A DNA stretch of 20,255 bases from Polaromonas sp. (GTDB lineage: Bacteria > Pseudomonadota > Gammaproteobacteria > Burkholderiales > Burkholderiaceae), in the NCBI GenBank assembly GCA_013823505.1, contig PNMH01000071.1, positions 1-20,255 of the forward strand, read 5' to 3'. A program made the translations under genes and the position numbers. This document shows, in pieces, positions 1 to 6,297 of this stretch. Within the stretch, counting starts at the first letter, position 1. Every line of letters begins with the position of its first letter. Below the pieces are notes generated by a model. It searched no databases and had not been told where the DNA came from. It saw only the letters and a list, made by a program, of their open reading frames with translations.

Positions 1-1125
1 CACAGCCAGCTGATGGTGCAGACCATCTTTGCCGACTTTGCGCGCCTCTACCCCGAGCGCTTCTGCAACAAGACCAACGGCATCACGCCGCGGCGCTGGC
101 TCTCGCAGGCCAACCGACCGCTGGCCAGCCTGATCGACGCGCGCATCGGCACCACCTGGCGGCGCAACCTCGACGAACTCGAACAGCTGCGCCCACTGGC
201 GACCGATCCCGAATTCGTCAGTGCCTTCCAGGCAGCGAAGGCACAGAACAAGCATCGACTGGCCGAGCGCATCGCGGCAGAGACGGGTGTGATCGTGAAC
301 CCGAACAGCCTGTTCGACGTGCAGATCAAACGCATGCACGAATACAAGCGACAGTTGCTCAACGTGTTGCACGTGGTCACGCGTTACCAGCAGATCCTGG
401 CGCACCCGCACGCCGACTGGGTGCCGCGCACGGTGATCTTTGCCGGCAAGGCGGCTTCGGCCTATTTCATGGCCAAACTCGTCATCAAGCTCATCAACGA
501 CGTGGCGCGCGTGGTCAACCATGACAAGCGCGTGGGTGACAAGCTCAAGGTGGTGTTCATCCCCAACTACCGCGTGTCGCTGGCCGAGGTGATCATTCCC
601 GCGGCCGACCTCTCCGAGCAGATTTCCACCGCCGGCACCGAAGCCTCGGGCACCGGCAACATGAAGTTCGCCCTCAACGGGGCACTCACCATCGGCACCT
701 GGGACGGCGCCAACATCGAGATCGCCGAACACGTGGGGCTGGAGCACATCTTCATCTTTGGCCACCGCACCGAGCAGGTGGCCGCGTTGCGCGCCAGCGG
801 CTACAACCCGCGCCGCTACTACGACCACAACTACGACCTCAAGACCGCCATCGACCGCATCGCCGAAGGCGCCTTCAGCCCCGAAGAACCCGGGCGTTTC
901 CACGACATCACCCGCACGCTGCTGGAGTCCGACTACTACCTGCTGCTGGCCGACTACACCGACTACCTGGCCACGCAACACAAGGTGGACGCGCTCTACC
1001 GAACGCCAAACGAATGGACGCGCCATGCTGTTCTGAACGTGGCCGGCATGGGCGCGTTCTCGTCGGACCGCACCATCCGCGAATACGCCAGCGAGATCTG
1101 GAACGTCAAGCCGCTGTTCCCCTGA
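1..1125 (+). CDS. glgP: Glycogen phosphorylase, C-terminal 374 residues (5' end outside window)
   Basis: The reading frame is open from base 1, so the first ATG at 13 is internal and the true start lies upstream. The product is a GT35 glycogen/maltodextrin phosphorylase, which releases glucose-1-phosphate from alpha-1,4-glucans in the cytoplasm using pyridoxal phosphate. The fragment opens in the conserved stretch NNKTNGVTPRRWL-like (here CNKTNGITPRRW). It carries RMHEYKRQ near fragment residue 113 and the PLP-site motif GTGNMKF, with the cofactor lysine at fragment residue 222, followed by NGALTIGTWDGANIE. The family is usually 800-850 aa, so roughly 450 residues are missing upstream. The TGA at 1123-1125 is followed after 38 bp by the sensor kinase gene. 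Family identity is secure; glgP versus malP cannot be separated from this part alone. Confidence 0.95.
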   Translation, partial: HSQLMVQTIFADFARLYPERFCNKTNGITPRRWLSQANRPLASLIDARIGTTWRRNLDELEQLRPLATDPEFVSAFQAAKAQNKHRLAERIAAETGVIVNPNSLFDVQIKRMHEYKRQLLNVLHVVTRYQQILAHPHADWVPRTVIFAGKAASAYFMAKLVIKLINDVARVVNHDKRVGDKLKVVFIPNYRVSLAEVIIPAADLSEQISTAGTEASGTGNMKFALNGALTIGTWDGANIEIAEHVGLEHIFIFGHRTEQVAALRASGYNPRRYYDHNYDLKTAIDRIAEGAFSPEEPGRFHDITRTLLESDYYLLLADYTDYLATQHKVDALYRTPNEWTRHAVLNVAGMGAFSSDRTIREYASEIWNVKPLFP

Positions 1126-1150
1126 GTGCTGGGGCGCACAGGGCGCGTGC

Positions 1151-1156
1151 CAGAAT
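1151..1156 (+). promoter_or_regulatory. -10-like hexamer ending 7 nt before the kinase ATG
   Basis: CAGAAT lies 7 nt upstream of the ATG at 1164. No Shine-Dalgarno sequence is visible in the gap and no good -35 hexamer is seen. This would fit a leaderless or nearly leaderless transcript. It is inference only. Confidence 0.25.
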
Positions 1157-1163
1157 CCGCGGC

Positions 1164-2636
1164 ATGCGGCAGCCTTGGCGTTTCTCGTGGTGGTGGGTGG
1201 TCGGCGGGGCCATGGTCGCCCTGGCCGGTGCGGCCGCCATCGCGCGTCAGTCGCTGGAACAGCAACGCGCCCTCTTCGAAACCGACGCGCGCATCGTGCA
1301 CCGGCTGCTGAGCCAGCAAGTGGTGCAGCACGACGCGATCCTGGCCACGCTGGTGCTGCTGCAACCGGCACCCGACGCACCTGGCAGCAGTTCACCCGAG
1401 CAGCGACTGCCCGCGCTCTACCCGCGCATCCTCTCGGTGCAGCGCAGCGACGCCAGCACGCCGTGGCCCGATCCCGGTCTGGCCGAGGCCGAGCGCCTGT
1501 CGCGCCAGAGCACCCGCGCGGCACTGGCGCCGCTGGACCTGAGCCGTGGCCGCTACCGGCTGGTGCTCGCCTCCGAGCCCGCCAGCTACGCACTCACCAT
1601 CGACCTGCAAGCCCTGGTACCTTGGGCCGAATGGCCGATGGCGCCTCAAACCAGCGCGGTGCGGGTGGAGCTGGTGCACGCGGGGCAGCGCCATGTGGTC
1701 CAGCCAGGGCGGCTGCAGGCCGGTGCCGGCGCGCGCTTCGAGTTCCACAAGGTGGTGGCGGCCGAGAGCCAGCCTTTCGATGTGGTGGCCACGCAGACCG
1801 TGGGCTGGCGCCAGTGGCCGTGGGCCCGTATGACCGCCTGGGTGCTGGCGGTGGTCGCGTTGCTGGCGGCGGCGCGGCACCTGCAGCGCCAGCGCATGGC
1901 GCGCCGCCGCGCCGAAGAGCTGCTTCGACTGGGCCAGGTAGCGCGCCTGAACACGCTGGGTGAACTGGCCGCCGGCATGGCGCACGAACTCAACCAGCCG
2001 CTCACCGCGGTGCTGGCGAACACGCAGGCTGCGCAGCGCCTGCTCGACGACGACCCGCCCGAGTTGGACACGGCGCGCGGCGCCATGGCCCAAGCCGCTG
2101 CGCAGGCCCGGCGCGCCGCCGAAGTGGTGGGCCGGCTGCGCCGCGCGGTGGAGCGACCCGACAGCGGTGGCCAGCGCCAGACCGTGGACGCGGTGGAGGC
2201 CGTGCGCCGGGCGCTGTACCTGCTGGAGCCCGAGTGCCAGCGGCGTGGCGTGGTGCCCCTGCTGGAAGGCGAGCCGATGGTGGGCGTCATGGCCGATCCG
2301 GTCGCCCTCGACCAGATCGTGCACAACCTGATCCTCAACGCGCTGCAGGCACTGGAGCAGGTGCCCGCCTCGCAGCGCCGGCTCACGCTCACGCTGCGAA
2401 AAGCCGAGGGGCTGGGCGAACTCGCGGTGGCCGACAGCGGGCCGGGCATTGCGCCCGATGTGCTGCCGCGCCTGTTCGAGCCGTTTTTCTCCACCCGCGA
2501 AGGTGGTCTGGGTCTGGGCTTGAGCCTGTGCGAGACGCTGGCCAGCGGCATGGGCGGCTCGCTCTCGGCCGCCAACGCAACGCAAGGGGGCGCGGTGTTC
2601 AGGCTGCGGCTGCCCTTGGCGGGAGACGCTGCGTGA
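1164..2636 (+). CDS. Membrane sensor histidine kinase (two-component system)
   Basis: A predicted 490-aa inner-membrane kinase. A first membrane segment (about 9-27) and a second (about 222-240) enclose a roughly 190-residue periplasmic region with no motif I recognise. A HisKA domain follows, with the phospho-acceptor H274 in GMAHELNQPL, then an HATPase_c domain with an N-box near 386-395 (VHNLILNAL), G1 at D424 (DSGPGI) and G2 near 447-455 (GGLGLGLSL). All catalytic boxes look intact and there is no PAS domain. I chose the ATG at 1164 because it puts a basic/aromatic N-terminus directly before the first membrane helix; an in-frame start at 1014 would overlap glgP. The stop overlaps the GTG start of the response regulator (GTGA at 2633-2636), so the two are translationally coupled. 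The H-box is of the FixL/NtrB/DctS type. The ligand is unknown. Confidence 0.9.
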   Translation: MRQPWRFSWWWVVGGAMVALAGAAAIARQSLEQQRALFETDARIVHRLLSQQVVQHDAILATLVLLQPAPDAPGSSSPEQRLPALYPRILSVQRSDASTPWPDPGLAEAERLSRQSTRAALAPLDLSRGRYRLVLASEPASYALTIDLQALVPWAEWPMAPQTSAVRVELVHAGQRHVVQPGRLQAGAGARFEFHKVVAAESQPFDVVATQTVGWRQWPWARMTAWVLAVVALLAAARHLQRQRMARRRAEELLRLGQVARLNTLGELAAGMAHELNQPLTAVLANTQAAQRLLDDDPPELDTARGAMAQAAAQARRAAEVVGRLRRAVERPDSGGQRQTVDAVEAVRRALYLLEPECQRRGVVPLLEGEPMVGVMADPVALDQIVHNLILNALQALEQVPASQRRLTLTLRKAEGLGELAVADSGPGIAPDVLPRLFEPFFSTREGGLGLGLSLCETLASGMGGSLSAANATQGGAVFRLRLPLAGDAA

Positions 2637-3271
2637 GCACCGACACCCTCTCACCCACCATCCACCTGATCGACGATGACCAGGCCGTGCGCGACAGCCT
2701 GGCCCTGCTGATCGGCACGGTGGGTCTGCGCGTGCAGCCGTGGAGCGACCCGCAGGACTTTCTGAACACCTTCGACCGCGAGGCCATCGGCGCCATCGTG
2801 CTCGACGTGCGCATGCCCGGCATCAGCGGCCTGAGCGTGCTCGACACCTTGGTGGCGCAGGGCGTGGACCAGCCGGTGATCATGCTCACCGGCCACGGCA
2901 CGGTGGACATGTGCCGCCGCGCCTTCAAGGCGGGCGCGGCCGAGTTTCTGGAAAAGCCGGTGAACGACGAGGCCCTGCTCGAGGCCCTGCAAAACGCCGT
3001 GCGCCAGCACGTGCGCTCGCGTCAGCGCCACCAAGCCGACCGCGCGGCGCGTGAACGTTTCGCGCAACTCTCCGAGCGCGAGCGCGAGGTGCTGGGCCTG
3101 ATCGTCGAGGGCCTGACCAACAAGGAAATCGGCCGCGCGCTGGGCCTCTCGCCGCGCACGGTGGAGACCCACCGTGCCAACCTGTTTGCCAAGCTGCAGG
3201 CGCCGTCTTTGGCCCAGCTCATCCGCCACTACGCCGCGCTGGTGGACGCCGGTGACGCGGGCACTGCGTAG
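2633..3271 (+). CDS. FixJ/NarL-type response regulator
   Basis: A predicted 212-aa cytoplasmic DNA-binding regulator and partner of the overlapping kinase. The receiver domain (about 8-125) has the acidic pocket D14-D15-D16, phospho-acceptor D58 in LDVRMPG, T86 in LTGHG and K108 in LEKP. A C-terminal LuxR/FixJ helix-turn-helix (about 141-200) contains LSEREREVLGLIVEG and LSPRTVETHRANL. The start is the GTG at 2633: it gives an N-terminus that enters the first beta strand of the receiver at once and couples translation to the kinase. Upstream in-frame codons lie inside the kinase gene. The targets are unknown; the gene 104 bp downstream (HbpS-like) is a plausible one by position. A hairpin follows the stop codon. 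Confidence 0.92.
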   Translation: MSTDTLSPTIHLIDDDQAVRDSLALLIGTVGLRVQPWSDPQDFLNTFDREAIGAIVLDVRMPGISGLSVLDTLVAQGVDQPVIMLTGHGTVDMCRRAFKAGAAEFLEKPVNDEALLEALQNAVRQHVRSRQRHQADRAARERFAQLSEREREVLGLIVEGLTNKEIGRALGLSPRTVETHRANLFAKLQAPSLAQLIRHYAALVDAGDAGTA

Positions 3272-3294
3272 TTCTACGGAGCGCGGCGCGTAGC

Positions 3295-3317
3295 CGCCCG
3301 AATGGTGGTTTCGGGCG
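3295..3317 (+). terminator. Hairpin after the response-regulator gene
   Basis: A perfect 8-bp inverted repeat, CGCCCGAA / TTCGGGCG, with a 7-nt loop. It begins 23 nt after the regulator stop. Only a weak T-rich stretch (AATTT) follows, so it could be a modest terminator or an RNA-stabilising hairpin. Confidence 0.45.
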
Positions 3318-3337
3318 CGAATTTCTACAGTTCTCCC

Positions 3338-3354
3338 ACGGTTGATCGAACCGT
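3338..3354. promoter_or_regulatory. Near-palindrome upstream of the HbpS-like gene
   Basis: ACGGTT-N5-AACCGT has 6-bp arms around GATCG and lies 21 bp upstream of the ATG at 3376. It overlaps the expected core-promoter or 5' leader region. It is a candidate regulator site; the binding protein is unknown. Confidence 0.3.
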
Positions 3355-3375
3355 TCAACACCACCGGAGAACACC

Positions 3376-3867
3376 ATGACATTCATTGCCAAAACTGCCC
3401 TGATCGCCCTGTCCCTCGTCGCCACCGCCGCCAGCGCCCAGGCCGTGCGCACGGAGAAAAACATGTCGCTGGACCTGGCCAACCAGATCGCTGCAGCCAC
3501 CGTCGCGTCGTGCAGCGCCAGCGGCTACAACGTGACCGTCGCCGTGGTGGACCGCGCCGGCTCCCTGCGCGCCCTGCAGCGCGCCGACAACGCCGGCCCG
3601 CACACGGTGGGCGCCGCGCAAGGCAAGGCCTACACCTCGGCCTCGGCCCGCAACACCACCGCAGCCATGCTGGAGAACGTGCAGAAGAACCCTGGCGCCG
3701 CAACACTGGTGGACATCCCGGGTTTCCTGGTGCTGGGCGGCGGCGTGCCGGTCAAGGTGGGCAACGAGGTCATCGGCGCCGTGGGCGTGGGCGGTGCACC
3801 CGGTGGCCATCTGGACGAGCAGTGCGCGAACGCGGGCATTGCCAAGGTCGCCGAGTTGTTGAAATGA
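3376..3867 (+). CDS. Secreted GlcG/HbpS-like (DUF336) protein
   Basis: A predicted 163-aa protein. A Sec signal peptide has a hydrophobic core at about 4-18 and an AxA-type site near residue 21 (ASA before QAV), so it is expected in the periplasm. The mature part matches the GlcG/HbpS fold: an N-terminal helix, VTVAVVDRAGSLRALQR, GAAQGKAYTSAS, then a C-terminal glycine-rich stretch PGFLVLGGGVPVK and GAVGVGGAPGGHLDEQCA. Members of this family bind haem or act as small sensors; Streptomyces HbpS is an accessory of the SenS-SenR two-component system. GGAGA at 3366-3370 gives good spacing to the ATG. Its stop overlaps the next start (ATGA at 3864-3867). The position beside a two-component pair suggests a sensory or haem-related role. 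That is inference, and I see no clear haem ligand. Confidence 0.85.
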   Translation: MTFIAKTALIALSLVATAASAQAVRTEKNMSLDLANQIAAATVASCSASGYNVTVAVVDRAGSLRALQRADNAGPHTVGAAQGKAYTSASARNTTAAMLENVQKNPGAATLVDIPGFLVLGGGVPVKVGNEVIGAVGVGGAPGGHLDEQCANAGIAKVAELLK

Positions 3868-4544
3868 AGACGCTGCTGCTGGTTCTTGCACTGGCCTTGA
3901 CCGGTGCCACGGCCCAGGCGCAGGTCGCCCCCAGCGCGGCCGAGGCTTCGGCCTACACCGGTCTGCACGCGGCGGCGCACAAGGGCGACACAGCCAAGGT
4001 CGCGCGCGTTTTGGCCGGGCGCGCGGCGGTGAACGCCATCGACGCACACGGCCGCACGCCGCTGCACGTGGCCACCTTTGCTCGCCAACGCGATGCGATT
4101 GCTGCGCTCGTGAAGGCGGGTGCCGACATCAACCGGCTGGAGAACGACCGCTACGACGCGGTGACGATCGCCTCGGTCGCAGACGACGAGGAAACGCTGC
4201 GCGTGTTGCTGCAGCTGGGCGCGAGCGCGAAGCAGACGACCAGCCGCTACGACGGCACCGCCCTCATCGCCGCGGCCCACCTCGGCCACGACGGCGTGGT
4301 GCGCCAGTTGATTGCTGCCGGAGCGCCGCTGGACCATGTGAACAACCTGCACTGGACGGCGGCCATCGAGGCAGTGGTGCTGGGCGATGGTGGTTCGCGC
4401 CACCAGGCCACGCTCAAGGCCTTGATCGATGCGGGTGCGAACCTGCAGTTGACCGATCGGCATGGTCAGACGCCGCTGGCGTTGGCCCGGTCGCGTGGGT
4501 ATTCAGCGATGGTCCGCATGCTGGAGATTGCTGGGGGTCGGTAG
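3864..4544 (+). CDS. Exported ankyrin-repeat protein
   Basis: A predicted 226-aa protein with a signal peptide (MKTLLLVLALALTGATAQAQ) and about five or six ankyrin repeats filling the rest. Clear repeat hallmarks are TGLHAAAHKGD, GRTPLHVATFARQRD, VKAGADINRLEND, GTALIAAAHLGHD and GQTPLALARSRGY. Ankyrin repeats bind proteins; exported bacterial forms are periplasmic (Pseudomonas AnkB supports a periplasmic catalase). I chose the ATG at 3864 because the signal peptide starts there and it overlaps the HbpS-like stop by 4 nt. The coupling suggests the two products are made together and may act together. The partner protein is unknown. The gene ends just before a pair of structured repeats. Confidence 0.88.
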   Translation: MKTLLLVLALALTGATAQAQVAPSAAEASAYTGLHAAAHKGDTAKVARVLAGRAAVNAIDAHGRTPLHVATFARQRDAIAALVKAGADINRLENDRYDAVTIASVADDEETLRVLLQLGASAKQTTSRYDGTALIAAAHLGHDGVVRQLIAAGAPLDHVNNLHWTAAIEAVVLGDGGSRHQATLKALIDAGANLQLTDRHGQTPLALARSRGYSAMVRMLEIAGGR

Positions 4545-4564
4545 CTTCATGAGAAGGCTTCTTC

Positions 4565-4663
4565 GCCTGATGAACTGGCGCGGCCGACTCCGCGAATGTC
4601 CCCCGGCGGCTGGTGCCGCCTCCTCCTTTGTTTCGGTGCGTCGGCCACACCAACTCATCAGGC
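4565..4663 (-). repeat. Structured intergenic repeat, copy 1
   Basis: A roughly 99-nt imperfect palindrome. The 24-nt arms 4565-4588 and 4640-4663 are complementary at 20 of 24 positions and frame a 51-nt core (4589-4639). The core contains TCCGCGAATGTCCCCCGG, an inner stem GGCGGC-tggt-GCCGCC (4605-4620) and TCCTCCTTTGTTTCG. The same core, inverted, occurs in copy 2. It is assigned to the minus strand because all four arm mismatches become G-U pairs in RNA from that strand. It starts 21 bp after the ankyrin gene stop. The family is unrecognised. Confidence 0.8.
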
Positions 4664-4710
4664 AGCCAGCGTCAAGGCACTCCAATGTGGGCACACCTGC
4701 ATCTCGTCAG

Positions 4711-4806
4711 ATCGGAGCGGCACGGCGCTCTGCGCAGCGAAATAAAGGAGGAGGGGCCAAAGGCCCCGGGGGACATTCGCGGAGCAGAGCGCCGTGCCGA
4801 TCCGAT
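4711..4806 (+). repeat. Structured intergenic repeat, copy 2 (inverted relative to copy 1)
   Basis: The 23-nt arms 4711-4733 and 4784-4806 are complementary at 22 of 23 positions and frame a 50-nt core (4734-4783). Read on the minus strand, the core matches copy 1 except in its inner stem. That stem is GGGGCC-aaa-GGCCCC on the plus strand, where copy 1 has GGCGGC/GCCGCC; the two differing pairs are both compensated. The arms share no obvious sequence with copy 1. The element ends 29 bp before the tyrS stop, between converging genes, so it could also act as a terminator. Confidence 0.82.
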
Positions 4807-4834
4807 CCCGCGAGGTCAATGAACGCAACGGAAG

Positions 4835-6097
4835 TCAGGCAAGCAAAACCCGAGCAAATTTCCGCTTCCCCACCTGCACCACGAACGTCCCCGCAGGCAG
4901 CTTCAACCCCTTGTCGCTGATCACCGCCCCATCCACCCGCACCCCACCACCCTCGATCAACCGGTTGGCCTCGCTGGTGGAAGGCGCCAGGCCCGACGAC
5001 TTCAGCAGTGAGCCGATGCCCATCGGCGCACCCGACAAAGACACCTCGGGGATCTCGTCCGGCACACCGCCCTTGCTGCGGTTGATGAAGTCCTGCTCCG
5101 CCGCGTCGGCCGCGGCCTTGCTGTGGAAACGCGTGGTGATTTCCTTGGCCAGCGCCACCTTGGCGTCCTTCGGGTTCGCGCCCTGGGCAATCGCCTGCTT
5201 CAAGCCTTCGATGTGCTCCAGCGACTGGAACGACAACAACGTGTACCAGCGCCACATCAACGTGTCGGAAATGCTCAACACCTTGGCGAACATCGAGTTC
5301 GCCGGCTCGGTGATGCCGATGTAGTTGTTCTTGCTCTTGGACATCTTGTCCACGCCGTCCAGACCTTCCAGCAAGGGCATCGTCAGGATGCACTGCGGCT
5401 CCTGGCCGTACTCGGCCTGCAGGTGGCGGCCCATCAGCAGATTGAATTTCTGGTCCGTGCCACCGAGCTCCAGGTCGCTCTTGAGCGCCACCGAGTCGTA
5501 GCCCTGCATCAGCGGGTAGAGGAACTCGTGCACGCTGATCGGCGTGCCGGCCTTGAAACGGTCGTGGAAATCGTTGCGCTCCATCATGCGCGCCACCGTG
5601 TACTTGGCCGCGAGCTGGATCATGCCCATGGAGCCCAGAGGCAGGCTCCATTCGCTGTTGTAGCGAATCTCGGTTTTCGCTGGGTCCAGCACCAGGCTGG
5701 CCTGCTTGTAGTAGGTCTCGGCGTTCGCCTGGATCTGCTCGGTGGTCAGCGGTGGACGTGTGTTGTTGCGGCCCGAGGGGTCGCCGATCAGGCTGGTGAA
5801 ATCACCGATCAGGAAGATCACCTGGTGCCCGAGGTCCTGCAACTGGCGCATCTTGTTGAGCACCACAGTGTGACCAATGTGGATGTCGGGCGCGGTCGGA
5901 TCCAGCCCCAACTTGATGCGCAACGGTTGGCCCGTCTTCTCCGACTGTGACAATTTTTTGATCCAGTCGGTCTGGGGGATCAATTCTTCGCACCCCCTGA
6001 GTGTCACGCTCAAGGCATTTTTCACACCGTCCGTCAGTACGCTCTCAACAGGATGGTCGGGGTGAGTACTTTGGGATGCTGCAGAGGTGGGGTTCAT
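4835..6097 (-). CDS. tyrS: Tyrosyl-tRNA synthetase (KMSKS / TyrZ-like type)
   Basis: A predicted 420-aa cytoplasmic class I aminoacyl-tRNA synthetase that charges tRNA-Tyr. The adenylate site carries GLDPTAPDIHIGH (HIGH at 73-76) and KMSKS at 251-255. A C-terminal S4 RNA-binding domain (about 350-420) contains SEANRLIEGGGVRVDG. The length is normal for the family. KMSKS rather than KFGKT places it with the TyrZ-like branch common in betaproteobacteria. The ATG at 6097 starts a short variable N-terminal tail; GGAAAA about 7 nt upstream is a weak ribosome site. The gene diverges from the M23 peptidase gene and converges on the ankyrin gene across the repeat pair. A TAAAAT -10 candidate lies 59-64 bp upstream. 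Confidence 0.97.
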   Translation of the reverse strand: MNPTSAASQSTHPDHPVESVLTDGVKNALSVTLRGCEELIPQTDWIKKLSQSEKTGQPLRIKLGLDPTAPDIHIGHTVVLNKMRQLQDLGHQVIFLIGDFTSLIGDPSGRNNTRPPLTTEQIQANAETYYKQASLVLDPAKTEIRYNSEWSLPLGSMGMIQLAAKYTVARMMERNDFHDRFKAGTPISVHEFLYPLMQGYDSVALKSDLELGGTDQKFNLLMGRHLQAEYGQEPQCILTMPLLEGLDGVDKMSKSKNNYIGITEPANSMFAKVLSISDTLMWRWYTLLSFQSLEHIEGLKQAIAQGANPKDAKVALAKEITTRFHSKAAADAAEQDFINRSKGGVPDEIPEVSLSGAPMGIGSLLKSSGLAPSTSEANRLIEGGGVRVDGAVISDKGLKLPAGTFVVQVGKRKFARVLLA

Positions 6098-6133
6098 ACG
6101 GGTTTTCCGGAGTGCGGGCTACATGGCGCTGGC

Positions 6134-6139
6134 TATACT
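6134..6139 (+). promoter_or_regulatory. TATACT -10 element, candidate promoter of the M23 peptidase gene
   Basis: TATACT sits within CTGGCTATACTGCG (6129-6142). The same 14 bases recur at the paa promoter (12139-12152). No convincing -35 is visible. It implies a leader of about 150 nt before the peptidase start. Confidence 0.4.
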
Positions 6140-6155
6140 GCGCGCCGAATGACGG

Positions 6156-6161
6156 ATTTTA
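6156..6161 (-). promoter_or_regulatory. TAAAAT -10 candidate for tyrS
   Basis: The minus-strand reading TAAAAT matches five of six consensus bases. A weak CTGAGT lies 17 nt further upstream as a possible -35. It implies a leader of about 50 nt before the tyrS ATG. Confidence 0.35.
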
Positions 6162-6297
6162 GTTGGCGCGCTTTTTGCACTCAGCTGACCCGGTTCATCG
6201 CCCCGGCGCAATTCTTGTGAACTTGTGCCGCCCCGGCTTGTCAGCCTGTGTGTCCCATCCAACAGACGTTGGACCACTTTTCAGGAAGCCCCCGATT

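Noticed and set aside
1392..2654. A 420-codon minus-strand open frame across the sensor kinase
   Set aside because: Mirror frame of the kinase; it resembles no protein family and conflicts with an intact kinase carrying all its catalytic boxes.
3864..4544. Ankyrin protein as a horizontally acquired eukaryote-like effector
   Set aside because: It has a Sec signal peptide, the same base composition as its neighbours and a 4-nt overlap with the HbpS-like gene, which argues for a resident periplasmic protein.
4545..4834. A short gene in the gap between the ankyrin gene and tyrS
   Set aside because: Open frames exist on both strands, but they run through the two palindromic repeats and have no ribosome site suited to them; the repeat structure explains the sequence better.
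6163..6297. N-terminal extension of the M23 peptidase from a TTG at 6163
   Set aside because: The extra 45 residues are not conserved-looking, lack a ribosome site and would place the membrane anchor unusually far from the N-terminus.
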